Shown: one piece after another, positions 24,285-35,024 of the stretch
How positions within the stretch are numbered: position 1 is the stretch's first letter
How the letters are laid out: each line of letters opens with the position of its first letter
Assembly (NCBI GenBank): GCA_026413225.1
Contig: CM048553.1
Coordinates: 140,500,690-140,564,689 of the forward strand
Source: Otis tarda
Taxonomy: Eukaryota > Chordata > Aves > Otidiformes > Otididae
Length of the DNA: 64,000 nt
Direction of reading: 5' to 3'
Program-made: the position numbers and the translations under genes
The notes under the pieces: model-generated
What the model was told of the DNA's origin: nothing
The model's database searches: none
Seen by the model: the letters and a program-made list of their open reading frames with translations, nothing else

Positions 24285-27200
24285 TCACCTGAGCTGGGCG
24301 GAGAACTTGATCATCGCTGACAAGCAGTTGGATGTGTCAGCTCTGATTTTATACTCTGTTTCATGGGAATACCCAGGTTACCTTACATCTCAGGCTTTCC
24401 ACACATGCTTGCAGAAGAACAGCATGGGTTACATTTGCATTGAGGTTTAAACATTTCCTTTGCTATGACAACAGTTGGAGGACTATTATCTATTTTGCTG
24501 TAAGTTAGAGTTGTGAATAACAGTAGAGAGGTCTGACCACCCCCTGGTCTCAGACCAATCCCTCATGAACTCAGCAGCTTTGGGGAACCACGCAGTTCTG
24601 CTCTCAGATGTCATTCTGTCTGTGGGACAGTATTTCTCAACCTGTGCTCTGGGGACCACTTGTGGTCTGAAAGAGTTCAGAGAATGGTTTGTGAGATCAC
24701 TCTAAAATAAAGCAACTCTCCCCACTATCTCCCCCATCCCAAAACTGCCCAAACCCACACATACGTGTTCTCACAACTTTCAAAGGGCAGCCTCATTTTT
24801 AGTTGATTATTCATGAAGACCACTGCATTAAGACTGCAAGCAGCCCGCAGCTTAGTCCTCTGAAAAGTTCAGGGGTCTTTGGATTAAAAAGCATGGAGAA
24901 ACACTGCTTTAGAGATGTGTGTCCACTATTTTATTTGTTTGGGAAGACACCAAATATCTGCCTCGTGCATCGTCTGTACTATTTAGAGCCAAGGACAGAT
25001 TGCTGCATAAGGCTTCCATCTTCCACCAGGTGCTTAATACTCATGAATGAAGCGTAGTAGATGAAACAGTGCTAGTAATGAAACCCAGCAGTTTTATATT
25101 ATCTCGCTCCAATCCTTGTGTCTCCTGGACACCACCTCAGATGCTGCTGGAGACCTTACTACTGCCGTTGCGGTAGGCTGGGTTGGCTTTTCCAGTATAA
25201 ACATTGCTCCTGGAACATCTCAGCTACTGCATAGCCTCGGCTCAACTGCAAGTCTTTTCCCTTCTGCACAGCTCTGCTATAAGGAGAGGAGCTGCTCTCT
25301 GCTATGCATAGAAGTTCACATTGCAGCTGCAAGAAGCCAAGACTGAGTGTAACAGCTACATCTGTGGAGCACGAGATGGGGAGAGACCTCCACACCAGAG
25401 GCTGCTGTGCTATTGCAGACAGAGAGGCTATACATTTTGCAGGCTCCATCTTAAGACTAGTTAGGATTCTTGCTCCTGCTGTTTCTACTGGAAAGCTTGT
25501 TGGAGCCTCCTTCCAGAGCTTCCTTCTATCAGAGCTTGCTGGAAACTTTGTAATTCCAGACATATTTTTATGGTATGTATAAGTGTATTTATTCTTGTGT
25601 TCATGCTGCCTTTTATCTTAGTGAATTATTTGTACTGCAGTTGCACCCATGGGCCCTACCTGGACGCTGCTGAGCACCCAGCAAATACTGCATGTAGAGC
25701 TGACCTGAAAGGATTCAGGACAAGACCCTAAGCAGAAGATGCAAAACATAAATGTGTGCAGAGGACTCAAACTGGTGTCCTCAGTGCTGACAGCTCTGGT
25801 GTCTCTTCCATCATAGGGAGCAGAAATACCCCGAAGTCCTGCTGTGAAAGGCAAATGGAGGGAACAGAGGAGAGTCAACAGGTTTTATGGCTGTACCTAC
25901 TTCATCTGAATTTGATTCTTTGAAAAAAAGGAACCCAAAACATTGCCATACCCACTAGCACGCAGGAATTCAGGATCATCTCTTACCTGTGCCAGGGCAC
26001 GGTCTGTGTCAGCATGGGTTAAAGCAAGGGGCTGAATGCCTCCCAGTAACCTCCAGCTCACCCCAGCAGGTTGGTTGTTCGTTATCAGGCAGCTGAAGGA
26101 AAGCACAGGGACTCTCATATCCATTGTGGCTTCTGCAATCTATGAGCACCAATATTTGCTGAAATAGAGTTAGGAGCATCTCGCAGAACAGAAAATGTTC
26201 CTATCATTTTTTAGCACAACTGTATTCTTGTAGGTTTATGTTGAGACCATCTTAAGCAATGCTTTACTGCAGTGTGTGTTGCACATTTTACCCTGTTTCA
26301 CACAGCCCCGACTGCAGCCCAGCTCTGCTCATGGCTTGGCATGTTTAAAGCCACCGTTTAGCATAACAAAACAAATTAACATAGGCTTGAGTTTTGGCCA
26401 GCCAGACATGACACATTTTTAAGCTATGATTTTGTTTTGGCCAGCAGTTAATGATGACACTTCTTAAAGCTGTGATTTTATTTTGCATTAGAAGACTTAC
26501 TTATGCACAGCAAATAAGTATTTTTTTCCAGTTCTAATGATATTTACTGCATGTTGCACAACTTCAGCCTCTAAGAAAGAAATAAAATAAAAGGTGCACT
26601 CTGAGCACTGAGTGGCACAGCACATTGCAGGCTAATGAACACATGGTAGGATTGGTACCAGTGAGATATTAATCTATGCCACGCAACTACTCAGTTAACC
26701 AGGCATATCCACAAGCACTTTTTCCTCCAGATAACACTATTTCAGGAAGGTGAATGTCCCGGTCTCAGGCACACCTGGCAGCACGGCTTCGTTCTCTGCT
26801 ATAAGATCCCATTTTGAGCTGATCATAAAGCTCTGCCAAATATCTACCACCTGAGCTGAAATTTTTCATAGGGGGTGTTTACCTCAGAGTGCCACTGATG
26901 GTTATTTATAATCAGTGGATTTAGCAATATGATTTAACTTCTTCAGAGAAAAAGGTAGTGAAAACTGTTTATTTCTTAGCAAAACAACAGCACTGATTTT
27001 ATTTTCTTTTTAATGTAGGAGGAAAGAAGCATCATGTCCTGATGTCCCTATCAAGTGCCATCACAGCACCCTCTGGACTGCAGCAGCAGGGTCACTGCTG
27101 AGAAGTTCTTATCCCCCAATAGCCCCGATCTTCCAGTTCCTGAAGACGTAGCTAGTGGTCTCAAGTTCAGACTGGGGAAGGAGTTAAACTCAGACTTTTA

Positions 27201-27704
27201 AACTTCACATTCATGTTTTAACCACCAAGAGGTACCCTGGAACACTGCATTCCCTGAACTCGCTTAGGCCATAGGAAGCCATTTGTTTTGTAAAGCACTG
27301 TGTCCTATGAAGGCACGTCCACAGCCCAGGGCTGCAGGGCACCCTCTCAGTGTAGCTGCTGGATGGGGTTCTGCAAATGGTCCCTAATTTGCTTCAAGCA
27401 GTGCCAGTGAGATTAGCGGATGTCTCCCTTGATTGACAGTGAAGGCAACATGAGGATGGTCAGCGAGCAGTGAGTAACGCTGTTGGCTTTGGTCCATTCA
27501 GCTGGCAGAACTGTGAAGCACGATGGCAAGCAGCTGGGAGAAATGCCATTTTTTACTCAGCGCAGCCTTTGCAAAATTACGCTTTGTCTGTGCTATAAGT
27601 GTCTAGGTAAAGTATCTGGGAAGTACATGTCTGGGATGCTTCTGGAATTCATGTGAGTACTTGTTTGACATAAGTGGGATTCATGAAAGGCTCAGCTGAA
27701 TTAA
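24285..27704. other. intergenic sequence with a local duplication
   Basis: Open frames reach 134 residues (minus strand, 25159-25563), but several frames on both strands are open across the same less AT-rich segment and none resembles a known family. The only clear structure is the imperfect duplication at 26391-26484. Confidence 0.6.
26391..26484. repeat. imperfect tandem duplication, two units of about 43 and 51 bases
   Basis: Unit 1 (26391-26433) and unit 2 (26434-26484) share GTTTTGGCCAGC, then ATGACAC, then TTAAGCT or TTAAAGCT, then TGATTTT. The second unit carries a few extra bases. The divergence suggests an old local duplication. It has no coding content. Confidence 0.75.
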
Positions 27705-28316
27705 GTGTCTGCTGCATCAAACCCTGGATCAGAGAGGACGGGGCTGACATTCAGATCACTCCTTGGCAAAATTGCCCCAAGACTTCTCTCCTTCCTTTTC
27801 CTTTCCTTTCAAGGGTGCCCTTTTGGGTTCCCAAATGAAGACTTTGCTGACTGCAGCCGGAGAATGAGGGAGTGCAATAAACAGGAAAGTAAGAGTCTCT
27901 TTATCTCTGGCACAGCCTTCCTTCTTCTAGTCTGGATGGAAAAGAAGACGAAAGTCCACGGAGCACTTGAGCGAGCAACAAATGGCATAAGAACAAATGC
28001 AGGGAAAGGGAATGCCAAGGTTGTCATTCCCCATCAGCGGTTTGGATGGGTTTCCTCCTTGGAGAAGTGCTGGGGAGGCTCGAAGCGGGACCTTGCGCAG
28101 GAAGCAGGTGGTTTGCTTTACCAAGAGCCATGCGTAATGGTTAGGGAGCTGTGCTGCGAGCCGGGCCAAGCTACAGCAGATGGGCTGCAGTTTGCTCCGT
28201 TCAAGGATATTTTTCATGTTATGTGTGGAAAAGAGCAGTAACCCTTGTTTGTTATATGAGGCCTTGTAGGACTTTGTTTGGAAAAAAGCCATTTCTGAGA
28301 TAAAAAAAAAAGCCAT
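27705..28316. other. segment with long overlapping open frames on both strands, unassigned
   Basis: A plus-strand frame of 178 residues (27705-28241) overlaps a minus-strand frame of 129 residues (27927-28316). Neither shows a domain, signal peptide or protein family I recognise. The plus frame has no convincing exon borders. A frame of this length is within reach of chance in 64 kb. It could also be a worn retrocopy whose parent I cannot name, and it is not called a gene. Confidence 0.3.
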
Positions 28317-28397
28317 TAAAAATATGAGTCACTGTAATCACATTCAAAGTGCTCCAGCATGGCCTTTTATTTGCAAAGGCCTCACTATTAAAAGCAG

Positions 28398-28398
<1 letters not shown>

Positions 28399-28425
<27 letters not shown>
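28399..28425. repeat. poly-T tract (27 T)
   Basis: 27 consecutive T followed by AAATG. It could be the A-tail of a minus-strand retrocopy to its right, but no source sequence was recognised. Confidence 0.85.
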
Positions 28426-28429
<4 letters not shown>

Positions 28430-31400
28430 GAAGAATTCCACCACAAATCACCTCAGGCTAATTGAGGTGACATTACTGATCTGTTCATTTGAACTTAATA
28501 AGAAAAACCACCCCAAACACCTCAAAGCACTAAATTCAAACTTCACAGTGCAAGGGTACCAGCAAAACAGCTGTGCCTACTCTCTGGTTTAACACAGGAC
28601 CTTGGGCTGTAAATTCACCACAGTGTTCTCTCCAGCAAACACATTTCAAAACCTAGATCCCCAAAAGGGCTGGGGGAAACTTGTGCCCTGTGCAGGGATA
28701 AGAAGCAGGACCAGAAGCACAGGGTGAACCCAGAAGCAGGACCCTGTGGGGAGCCGTGGGCACCTCAGGGTGGGGACATCCATAGCCCAGGCAAATGGCT
28801 GATCACCTCAAGGAGCCACAGAGGCCAGGACTGGCATCCCACTGCTCTTTGGGGTTTGGATGCCCCATTCAGCATTATGAGGTACTTGCATCCTCTCTGA
28901 GGTGAGATGCCAAACAGCTGCTTTCAAAACACATCCTTGCCATGAGGTTGTAAGGGGCAAGAGGCAGAGGGAGCAGATGCCTTTCTGTCATATGTGACAA
29001 ATATCAGCATCTTTTCTCTCTGATGCACCATCACCAGCCTTGAGGAGAGACCACCTGACCTGGGCAGGATCTCCCCACTTACTGCACCTTAAACAGTCAC
29101 TGAATGAGTCACCCTCCTCTCAAAGCTGAGCTGAGCTCTCAAATCTTTTGGATGCTGGAGAAAGAGCAGCATCAGTGGGGCTGCTTACCAGCACTGCCAG
29201 GTGCCACCACATCAGTGCCAGCCTTCGGACCAGAGGGTTTCAGGGTCTCCTGCTGTGCTGGGACTCCTGGGGACCTCCGACCAATATGTAGAATATTCTT
29301 TGGACCATTGTCGAACTCAGCAATGAGTCAGAAGTCAAATGGCTGAAAATAGTCGAGGCTGCTGCACCTCTGGGCATGCAAAACAGCTGCTGTTAAATTC
29401 GTGGGGAACTCTGGGGAGAGGTGGCAGCTGAGCCGGGTGCAGGGCTGCAGCTGTGGGAAGAGGGGGAAGCTGGGCACCTGGTCACAGCATGCTGATTCTG
29501 GTCCAGTGCTGTGCTACTTCTTTGGTGCTGCTAGGATCTGTTTTGTACTCTGTGTTTGGCCAATTGAAGACACTGGAAAAACGGAGAGACAGTAGAAAAC
29601 AACCACAGAAAACAATTTGAGAGCTGACAGAAATGTCTGATGGTGAGAGACTTAAAAGGTCTGTCTGTTTGGCTTAGAGAAAAGCCCAAGTCATCTTACT
29701 GTATTTTACTAGAGGGACTTACTGAGTGCTTCAAATCACTGGCAAAAGACAAATAGCTGCAAGCTCAATCCAGACAAGTTAAAATAGACATAAGGCACAG
29801 TTCAAAAGCAAACAATGACTCATTGCTAGTACAAATTACCGATGGTACTGGTGAATCCTCTACTTTGACTAGTAGGAGAGGACAGGGTGCCTTCTTCTGT
29901 AGATGGGCCAAAGGGCTCAGTAAAGGAGCTGTGCAGGAGGCCAGGCCAGCTGACATCGAGCTGCCTTTGTATATCAGCAACGTGCTGTTATTCACACTGT
30001 TGCATCGAATCCTGCAGCACATCCACGTACCAAGCATCCAGTCAAGATTATCAGGACGTGCCTGTTAGTTAACTGTTAAGTATGATCTGGAAAACATAAA
30101 CACATGGGTAACTGCGATGCTTAGTAATAGTAAATCATATTCCTCAGCTCCTTTCCCTGGTAAAACACAGAACAGCTGTTCTTGGAAAACTGAATAGAAG
30201 CTCCAGTCCTTTTTGGTTGTACTCTATTGCCATACGATGTGTTACCAGCAGTAACCTTCAGTAACAGGTAAGAACTGCCTAATTAGCAGCCTCTGTGCCA
30301 CGCAAGCTGTTTCCCTTACTCTTGGCTAAGGGCATTACAGAGCATTAGACAGCATAAAGCTCTGGGCCTGGTACACATACTATTGAAACGCAGGAAAAAC
30401 ATTTAAATTTTTTTTCAAATGGAGAGAAAAGTCCTGATCTTGTGTTCATGCTGCTCTGGATTTATGCCCACCAGCTATCAAACAGAAGACAGATGACAGT
30501 GCTGTTCTTTCAACCAGTTTAATGATTCTGGCAAAAGACCTGGCAGCAGACTCCAAAGATTTCATCTAGGCAAGGCAATGCCTATTCCAAGAGTGGAAAT
30601 CTCCAACTGGAGAGCTGGCAAGCGCATGTTTGTGCTGGAGGCTTAAATCAATCATTTCTATTTTTCCCAATGTGATCTAGCAAAGTACAGAAATTGGCTC
30701 CTTCATCAGTGGCCACAGGCCACATTTCATGTTTAAGATATTAGTGCCATGGGCTACAGTGATGCATTGACTTCATGTAAAACAGATAGCGTTAGAACCA
30801 CCTGTTTAATCATTCCTTTACAGTAGCTCTGCTTTGAAACAGTCAACAGATGCCTTGTTGACACTTTCAACAAGGAGTCCAGGAGACCACTGTATATTAG
30901 TGGGCCCCTGGAGTCATTCCTCTGTGTTCATGCAAAATTCTCCTGCCACCATGATACATTTCTGATTGTGCCACTGAACAGCATGTCCCTCATTGTTACC
31001 TTGTGAACTGGCACAAATTCCCCTGGCACTGATGTCTGAGTTCATTAGCAACCAAAATGCTAGTGCAGGTTTATACTATTAAATGCATTTTCTCCCTCAA
31101 AGGCTTGCACAAACTTTAGGGGCCTAACTGGAAAACTGGGATTTAGATTAAATAAGAAACTTGCTCAGCAGGCAGCTAACTCTTTATTTAGGATTCATCT
31201 GTTGTGCCTGGTTGATCCTGAGGTGGCAATAATTCTGCTTCTGTGGATACCCCAAAATTGCCCTTGCTTGCTTACAGTTGGAGTCACAAAGTAAAGGGAA
31301 CATTATCAAAGACTAAAGGTTTGTGCAACTTCCTTGTAAACACATCCCAGGCCAGGGGAAATGCCCTGGCAATAGTCTATCTTCTCAGAGTAAGCTTGTG

Positions 31401-31858
31401 GCATGTACTCACCACACAGCCTGGTTTCCACACAGGGAGGACCTGGCAAGAGCTCTGCATGGGAGACAGTACGCGCCAAAGAGGCATCGATAGGAGGCTC
31501 AGGGGGCCCAGATCCCAGAGACTGGTTCAGCATGTTTCAAAAATACTTTTTTTTTTGTGTGCAGCTTAAGGGGCTAGATCGGGTACATGTGCTCTGAGCA
31601 GATTTAACATATGACAAGAGGACAGGGATCCTTTCTAAATGGACATGACTGCTTAATACATAGTGAGGCATTTGCCAGTGGTGCCTCCTTGTATAACTCA
31701 CGGGTTACTTCAGCCAGGGTGCTTGGGAGGTGCCTCTACACTTATCCCAGCTTCAAAATGTTGAAACATTTCCCATCTGCCAAGGGAATGCCTTATTTCC
31801 TCTCCGCTTCTCTATGCAGAGAATAGTCATCCTTCACTCCCAAAAAAGTAAAAAAAGT

Positions 31859-31876
31859 AAAAAAAAAAAAAAAAAA
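31859..31876. repeat. poly-A tract (18 A)
   Basis: A pure A run preceded by two short AAAAAAGT units. Low complexity. Confidence 0.8.
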
Positions 31877-33016
31877 GCCAAACTAAACCACATACAAAAA
31901 TATATGGAATCATTGTTTATTCATTGATGTCCCTAATTCTATCCCAGAACCCAGAAACATTTGAACCATGGGATTTCCCAAACTCCTGAGAATCTAGAGC
32001 ACTAAACATGTCTCTATCTTTTTCTCCTCAAGTGGCCTCAAGTTGTAAATATTCCATCTTGGCCCTTCAATAATAATTATGGTAATTAGCCTCTCTCTCC
32101 TTTGGGCTAGTTGCTAACACAGTCCAGCTGATTTCTCCAAAAGGAATAAACAAACAAATTTGAACACGAAAAAGGCCAAGCCTCAGAGGACAGTAACAAA
32201 AGGGCAAACTGAAAGACATCTTGGTCTAATCATTTGCACCCCAGTGTTATCAGAGTCAACATTTTTCTCTGCAAGCAACCAGTGATCCTGCATAAAGTGG
32301 GTTGGAAGGAGAGATTGCAAGGGGAGACCATTTTGAGTTCAGGAGACTTTTGGTCCCAGTCCATCCTTCCAGGGCTGTTTATGCACCTTATAGCAAACAG
32401 TTGATGGAAAGAAAAAAATCAGTCCTTAGAACAAGTTGTGTAGTCAGACACGTGTCCAAGCTTCTAGCTGACCTTAGGACACTCCTTGTGCCACAGGATG
32501 CACAGCCCCATGTGGAGCCACTCAGTGCTCACTGTGCACAGCCCAGCGAGTCTGGCTCAGGGTTTAGCTTCAGGAGTCAGAGACTTAGAAGTGCTTCAAG
32601 AAGCTTATAACTGCTGCATTTGAGACATGGTGACACGTGAGGAGTGAGCTTAGCTTGCTGTCCAGTGAAGCTCCTCAGAAGGAAACATCTGATGTAATAT
32701 TTTCCCCTAAAGAAGAGAGGCCGAAGTGGCTCACAGAGAGCCACAGGTCATGCAGGACCGCACAGCTGGGAAAAAGAGGGGAGAATTTCAGCAGCACTCA
32801 ACAGCAGCTTGCCACATGCATGAAACCACAGCTTCAAAGCACAGAAGCTCAAGCCCCTATAACATCCAGCCTCCCTTCTTTAGTTTTAGGTAATCAGTGG
32901 CCTTACACACAAAACATGAGTCCACCAAAAGTGGGCTGTAGTGAGGTGCAGACAATAAGCCTGCCAGGTAAACGCCAGGCCCCTACCACGGGCAGAAATA
33001 CAAATCTAGTCCAAAA

Positions 33017-33034
33017 TTTTTTTTTTTTTTTTTT
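33017..33034. repeat. poly-T tract (18 T)
   Basis: A pure T run preceded by CCAAAA. Low complexity. Confidence 0.8.
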
Positions 33035-33849
33035 GCCAGCTAAGACCATTTGGTAAATGCATCCTGTTATTTTATGGTAAAAATTAAACAGCCTCGCTCT
33101 ACTCCAGAGCTCCCATTTCCAGGCCCATGGCCAGTTAATACTTCATCTCTTACCGCAGCGTGACCAGCAGTGGAACAAGCACTAAACAAGTCCTGCTGGT
33201 TCTGCTCTGTCAGAAATCCCAAGCTGGAGCCTGGGGGACCACATGAGCCGCTGCCTGCCCACCACGCCTTCCCGTGGTTTGATTTCCTCAGATCCTGCGG
33301 AGTATCTGTTCAAGAAAGTTCAGCCTGCAGGTGCAAGTTTTGCAGCTTATATCTGGCCCACATTTTGATGTCAGGAAAAACACTGCAAGAAAATAACTCA
33401 TTATTAAAGAGAAGGGCTCCAGGGACTTTTATATTCCAGTGAAAAGGCTTTCCTTTTAGCAGGCATTTGTCTGTGGTGTTTGCAACCTAGGTATCACAAG
33501 CAGAATCTGAAAAGGACATTGTTTAGAAACTGATTCTTGAAACAAATCGTGTCCCTTTTTTGGCAGAGCAGTAATGAATTCTTATCACTGAGTTTTTCAA
33601 ATCTTGCAATATATTAATTAGTCAGAACATACTCACATCTCAAAAATCATGTCAAATCGCAAGTATTAATTGCACATAACTCCCACCAGTGTTTTCCTCC
33701 ATAAATTAATTTCAATTACATTCAAGTTTACAGAAAACATTTTAACCCTTATAATTTTTTTATAAACCCATAGGAAAAAAAGAAGTGTTGTTCAGGAAGA
33801 ACTACAGTAGTTTAAAATAAATAATAACTTTTGCCACAGATTTTTACAT

Positions 33850-33855
33850 TTTATT
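33850..33855 (-). promoter_or_regulatory. NIPAL2: candidate NIPAL2 polyadenylation signal (AATAAA, minus strand)
   Basis: TTTATT on the plus strand reads AATAAA on the NIPAL2 strand, about 1.1 kb past the terminal-exon stop candidates. A weaker ATTAAA lies nearer, at 34822-34827. Either, both or neither may be used. Confidence 0.25.
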
Positions 33856-34931
33856 TCCTGCTTTAAAGAGAAAATCCTATACCTGGTAGCCCTTATTATC
33901 TCATTCAGCCCTCCTAAATCATGGAAACAGATTTTGGAAAGATCCCCAAGGCTAATCATTTAAAAAAGAAACAAACCCAAATCCTTTCACCCATTTGTTT
34001 CCCAGGTTACAGAATGAAAAACTGTAGGCCTCCTATTTCCATCTTTAGCACACGCTCTCACTTGAGACTTAGGAAGTGGCTTAAATTTGACTTGCAAAAG
34101 AAAGATAGAAGCATGCCCTTATTCCCTGGAGAAAGCATACAAAAAAAGAATGTGCTTTTTTTTTTTTTAAATGTCAAGCTTTAGAAACTTGAACTCATGC
34201 TGTAAGAGGGGAAAGGAAGGCCATGGCCAGGCAGCTGGTACAAGTAAGGTGCAGACACAGAGTCTTGTCCTGTGCCAGCTGGAAAAGATCCACGCTGGAA
34301 AACAACTTCACAGCCCCCCACCCCTCATGCTGGCTCCCGGGACATTGCTGCATAGGAAAAACTGCAGCTCTGTGTGCGCTTTGCAGGGTTTGAAATGAAA
34401 CTGTCTCATGGCTCTTCAGCTGTACCTGTTTTAAAATGAAATAAACAATTATCTGGGAAAAAAAAGAGACCTCATTTCCTCATATCCCACTGAAACAAAA
34501 TACACGCAGCCTATGGCCCCTATCCATTACTGCAGATTAATTAAAATCTGAAAGAAGTATCTTGTCCAAGACACGAACACTTTTCAAGAGCACTTTCACT
34601 TGTTTCCGCAGAGGAGGGGTCTGACCCCCACTGTGCCAGTTAAGGTAGATCGGTGCTAGCAGGCAGGGCTAAGTGGACCCACGATGAATGCCCAGAAGAA
34701 GCTTTCTTGTCAGGAAGCTGGGACTGAGGGACACCAAGATCTCCCAGACCTGAACATAGAGCCTGTGTTGCCATGGTTCCCATCACTGCTGGCTCTTGAA
34801 AGCAGCGTGGAGACACTATCATTTAATGAAGGAAACATTGTACTGTTATTGTGACTCTTTGTGATCCTTTTTTTTTACAGTCTTTCCTCATCCAGGATTA
34901 CCAGCGGTATAGGAAGGAGGCAGGAGTTGCC

Positions 34932-35024
34932 CTAATTTTCTTTTTTAGCAGTACTTTTCCAAGACACATCAAGGAAGGGTCCATCTGGAGAACTTTGCAC
35001 TTTCTTCACTAAAATCTTGTTTTC
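34932..35024 (-). CDS. NIPAL2: NIPAL2 terminal exon candidate (two possible frames)
   Basis: A good minus-strand acceptor, CTCTGTTTTCAG, precedes 35024. Spliced there, the required phase reads GKQDFSEESAKFSRWTLP and stops at 34969-34971. The neighbouring frame reads ILVKKVQSSPDGPFLDVSW, then KSTAKKEN, with its stop at 34932-34934. This second frame resembles the recalled human tail (KQMLDKIQPD near the start, KSQSGEKKEV at the end) much better. It becomes in-phase if splicing uses a second AG 16 bases further in (coding from 35008), or if one base in the ACAAG region is an insertion relative to the ancestor. Which one is real cannot be settled here. The stretch being the last exon is likely. 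Confidence 0.65.
   Translation of the reverse strand, partial: ENKILVKKVQSSPDGPFLDVSWKSTAKKEN

Larger units (their letters stand above)
28426..34931. other. intergenic sequence between the convergent POP1 and NIPAL2 ends
   Basis: Mixed composition with a less AT-rich zone at 28650-29500. It includes a poly-A run (31859-31876), a poly-T run (33017-33034) and short duplications such as GAAGCAGGACC near 28710-28740. No exon, RNA or named repeat was recognised. The left end of the NIPAL2 3' UTR lies somewhere in the right-hand part, below 34932. Confidence 0.6.

Noticed and set aside
25159-25563. 134-residue minus-strand open frame in the intergenic region
   Set aside because: Overlapping frames are open on the other strand too, with no family resemblance; its length is at chance level for 64 kb.
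34540-34617. Minus-strand VLDKILLSDFN frame as the NIPAL2 last exon
   Set aside because: The VLDKI string is reminiscent of the human tail, but no AG acceptor lies in the right phase. The 34932-35024 candidate has a good acceptor and a longer resemblance.
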